DNA of 61,405 bases from an uncultured Cardiobacterium sp. (GTDB lineage Bacteria > Pseudomonadota > Gammaproteobacteria > Cardiobacteriales > Cardiobacteriaceae): the NCBI RefSeq assembly GCF_938028825.1, contig NZ_CALIZP010000049.1, positions 1 to 61,405 on the forward strand, in the 5' to 3' direction. Position numbers and translations under genes: made by a program. The notes under the pieces are model-generated. The model did no database searches, was not told the origin of the DNA, and saw only the letters and a list, made by a program, of their open reading frames with translations. This document shows, one piece after another, positions 59,434-61,405 of this stretch (the stretch's first letter is position 1; the number at the start of each line of letters is the position of its first letter).

Positions 59434-60009
59434 ATGACCAAACGGCTACTTTGCCTCGCTTTTTTTGCCGTCGGCAGCGCTTTCGCCACGCCGACCGCCG
59501 TCATCCACACCTCAAAGGGCGACATCACCGTCGAGCTTGATGAAGACAAGGCCCCCGCCACCGTCGCCAATTTCCGCCGCTACGCCGAAGACGGCTTTTA
59601 CAACGGCACCATCTTCCACCGCGTCATCCCCGGCTTCATGATCCAGGGCGGCGGCCACACCGCCGACTTGCAGGAGAAACCGGCGCGCGAGCCGATCGCC
59701 AACGAAGCGCACAACGGCCTGAAAAACGCGCGCGGCACCATCGCCATGGCGCGCACCAGCAACCCGCATTCCGCCACCTCGCAGTTCTTCATCAACCTCG
59801 TCGATAACGACGCCCTGAACCCCGGCGGTGCGGACAGCTACGGCTACGCCGTCTTCGGCAAAGTCACCGACGGCATGAATGTGGTGGATGCCATCGCCAA
59901 AGTGCCGACGGTGAAACGCCCGCCGCATGCCAACGTGCCGCAAGAGGCCGTTACCATCGAATCCGTTGAAATCCTTCCCGAAAAAAGCAAAGAGGCCAAA
60001 CGCAAATGA
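59434..60009 (+). CDS. ppiA: Periplasmic peptidyl-prolyl cis-trans isomerase (cyclophilin)
   Basis: 191 aa with a signal peptide (LLCLAFFAVGSAFA-TPTAV). Cyclophilin core with FHRVIPGFMIQGGG, ARGTIAMARTSNPHSATSQFF and YAVFGKVTDGMNVVD. Folds exported proteins. The ATG at 59434 was chosen for the signal peptide and the AAGGAAA site. Its stop overlaps the ppiB start (ATGA). Confidence 0.93.
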   Translation: MTKRLLCLAFFAVGSAFATPTAVIHTSKGDITVELDEDKAPATVANFRRYAEDGFYNGTIFHRVIPGFMIQGGGHTADLQEKPAREPIANEAHNGLKNARGTIAMARTSNPHSATSQFFINLVDNDALNPGGADSYGYAVFGKVTDGMNVVDAIAKVPTVKRPPHANVPQEAVTIESVEILPEKSKEAKRK

Positions 60010-60497
60010 TCCGGTTCATCACCAACCACGGCAACATCGACATCGAACTCGACTTCGACAAAGCCCCCGCCACCGCGCAAAATTTCCAGCAATACGCGGA
60101 AGACGGCTTCTACAACGGCACCATTTTCCACCGCGTCATCCCCGGCTTCATGATTCAGGGCGGCGGCATGGCAAGCGGCATGAAAGAAAAGCAAACCCGC
60201 GCCCCGATTGCCAACGAAGCCGACAACGGCCTGAAAAACGCGCGCGGCACCCTCGCCATGGCGCGCACCAGCGACCCGCACTCCGCCTCGGCACAGTTCT
60301 TCATCAACCTCGTGGACAACCACTTCCTCAACCACACCAGCAAGACCAACGCCGGCTGGGGCTACGCCGTCTTCGGCAAGGTCGTCGCCGGCATGGACAT
60401 CGTCGATAAAATCGCCACAGTCAAAACTGGCCGCAGCGGTATGCACAGAGACGTGCCGCTGGAAGACGTGGTGATTGAGAAGACGGAAATCCTCTAA
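60006..60497 (+). CDS. ppiB: Cytoplasmic peptidyl-prolyl cis-trans isomerase (cyclophilin)
   Basis: 163 aa, no signal peptide. MIRFITNHGNIDIELDFDKAPAT, FHRVIPGFMIQGGGMASGM and ARTSDPHSASAQFFINLVDN match PpiB. It is close to ppiA over the whole core, and the four-base overlap couples the two, so the pair arose by tandem duplication with one copy gaining or losing an export signal. Confidence 0.94.
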   Translation: MIRFITNHGNIDIELDFDKAPATAQNFQQYAEDGFYNGTIFHRVIPGFMIQGGGMASGMKEKQTRAPIANEADNGLKNARGTLAMARTSDPHSASAQFFINLVDNHFLNHTSKTNAGWGYAVFGKVVAGMDIVDKIATVKTGRSGMHRDVPLEDVVIEKTEIL

Positions 60498-60510
60498 ACA
60501 CCCCGACGCA

Positions 60511-60537
60511 GGGCGGGCATCAGCCCGCCCCTTTTTC
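60511..60537 (+). terminator. Terminator of ppiA-ppiB
   Basis: GGGCGGGC-ATCA-GCCCGCCC followed by CTTTTT, 13 bases after the ppiB stop. lpxH starts 23 bases later, so it needs readthrough or a promoter inside ppiB. Confidence 0.85.
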
Positions 60538-60559
60538 ATTGGCATCCACCGGAACCCCC

Positions 60560-61276
60560 GTGGCGGAATACTTCCTCGCCGACATCCACCTCAGCGCCGA
60601 GCGGCCCGGCATCACCGCCGCCTTCCGCGCCACCCTCGCCGCCCTCGCCCGCGATGCCGCCGCCGTGTACATCCTCGGCGACCTCTTCGACTACTACCTC
60701 GGCGACGACCTCACCACCCCCCTGCAACAGGACACCGCCGCCGCCCTCGCCGCCCTGCCCTGCCCCGTTTACTACCAGCACGGCAACCGCGACTTCCTCC
60801 TCGGCGACGCCTACGCGCGCGCGGCGCACATGACCATCCTGCCCGAACGCCACCGCCTGAGCCTCGGCGGCAAAACCGTCCTCATCGAACACGGCGACCT
60901 GCTCTGCACCGATGATCACGGCTACCAACGCCTGCGCCGCATCCTGCGCTGTCGCTACCTGCAACGCCTCTACTACCGCCTGCCCGCGCGCTGGCGCCGC
61001 GCCATCGCCGAAAAACTGCGCGGGCAAAGCCGCGAGCGCACCCGCCGCAAAACGCCGCGCATCACCGACACCAATCCCGCCGCCATCCGCCGCGTCCTGC
61101 AAGAACACCAGGCAGAAATCCTCATCCACGGCCACACCCACCGCCCCGCCGTGCACCCGCTGCCGGACGGCAAAACCGTGTATGTCCTCGGCGACTGGCA
61201 CCCGCATGGGCAAATCCTCTGCCACGACGCGGACGGCTTCCGCCTCATCGACAGCGCCAGCCTGCCGCCGTTATAG
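60560..61276 (+). CDS. lpxH: UDP-2,3-diacylglucosamine diphosphatase LpxH
   Basis: 238 aa metallophosphoesterase of lipid A synthesis that makes lipid X from UDP-2,3-diacylglucosamine. The metal motifs are LADIHL (DxH), LGDLFDY (GD), HGNRDFLLG (GNHD-like), EHGDLLC and IHGHTHRP. The GTG at 60560 places the N terminus at AEYFLADIHL as in other LpxH; a TTG at 60539 is the alternative. The stop codon TAG lies inside the left end of a Correia-like element, so the original C terminus may have been longer. Confidence 0.9.
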   Translation: MAEYFLADIHLSAERPGITAAFRATLAALARDAAAVYILGDLFDYYLGDDLTTPLQQDTAAALAALPCPVYYQHGNRDFLLGDAYARAAHMTILPERHRLSLGGKTVLIEHGDLLCTDDHGYQRLRRILRCRYLQRLYYRLPARWRRAIAEKLRGQSRERTRRKTPRITDTNPAAIRRVLQEHQAEILIHGHTHRPAVHPLPDGKTVYVLGDWHPHGQILCHDADGFRLIDSASLPPL

Positions 61277-61310
61277 TCGTTTCAAATAGACCTGATCTTG
61301 CCTGACGAGC
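61272..61310 (+). mobile_element. Correia-like miniature element, copy D (left end only)
   Basis: TATAGTCGTTTCAAATAG at 61272-61289 is the left end of the family, then CTGATCTTG and the sequence departs. It overlaps the end of lpxH and supplies its TAG. The rest was lost or replaced by the tandem array that follows. Confidence 0.65.
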
Positions 61311-61320
61311 CCAGTACACG

Positions 61321-61405
61321 CCGCTTGGCGGGGTCAGGTTTTATCCCGCTTGGCGGGGTCAGGTTTTATCCCGCTTGGCGGGGTCAGGTTTTATCCCGCT
61401 TGGCG
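61321..61405 (+). repeat. 25-bp tandem repeat array running off the window
   Basis: Three perfect 25-bp units start at 61321, 61346 and 61371, each CCGCTTGGCG then GGGTCAGGTTTTATC, and a fourth begins at 61396 and is cut by the window edge. Units are directly adjoining without spacers. Each holds the short palindrome CCGCTTGGCGG. Confidence 0.93.

Noticed and set aside
61321..61405. Possible CRISPR array
   Set aside because: The 25-bp units adjoin directly without spacers and no cas genes are in the window.

Overview
The window is about 61 kb of GC-rich (about 60%) bacterial chromosome. Gene content points to a gammaproteobacterium close to Cardiobacterium (Cardiobacteriaceae): rpsO-pnp, an ispB-type synthase, gltX/glnA/alaA, a type IV pilin locus with TfpZ, host-associated surface lipoproteins and many intergenic small mobile elements. 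This assignment is inferred from gene content, not from a database search. Most genes are chromosomal housekeeping or metabolic genes; accessory material sits in short islands.

Layout. 1-556: an IS982-family transposase gene cut by an IS630-like element that runs off the left edge. 827-3581: sulfate ABC transporter cysT-cysW-cysA. 3718-4725: gapA. 4907-7181: oxygen-independent ribonucleotide reductase nrdG-nrdD behind two NrdR-like boxes. 7545-10013: a very large DUF1963-type protein split by a repetitive insertion. 10155-12885: a Correia-like element, tRNA-Ser, pnp and rpsO. 13119-18549: anion transporter, a decayed siderophore locus, gltS and an anaerobic C4-dicarboxylate transporter. 18958-23288: five minus-strand genes whose start and stop codons all overlap (AAA ATPase, TOPRIM/DUF4276 protein, three membrane-anchored proteins, two of them PA14-like); this is the best candidate for an undescribed system. 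23418-25542: nnrS and miaA. 25666-26600: a second Correia-like element, a long inverted repeat and a His/Pro/Gln repeat protein. 26820-32715: type IV pilin locus (pilA, second pilin, a 1260-aa PAP2/MFS/spermidine-synthase-like fusion, tfpZ).

33178-38686: ispB, a cluster of envelope proteins with lysozyme-inhibitor-like folds, maf and rng. 38793-42259: two cupins and the FetM/FetP-type iron uptake pair. 42344-45207: a TbpB-like surface lipoprotein, a second small mobile element, a CBM9-like protein and a PLD-family protein. 45261-50156: glnA, gltX, five tRNA genes (Ala, 2 Glu, 2 Asn) and alaA. 50469-54651: MetE-like protein and a copper module (copA, copZ, cueR with a MerR-type promoter). 54765-59366: hemW and cysS, with a methyltransferase/PD-(D/E)XK nuclease pair spliced between them. 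59434-61276: ppiA, ppiB, lpxH; then a truncated Correia-like element and a 25-bp tandem array running off the right edge.

Together the genes describe a facultatively anaerobic, host-associated bacterium: C4-dicarboxylate exchange, class III RNR, NnrS, copper and iron handling, type IV pili and lysozyme defence. Small elements resembling neisserial Correia elements recur four times and in one case supply a stop codon.
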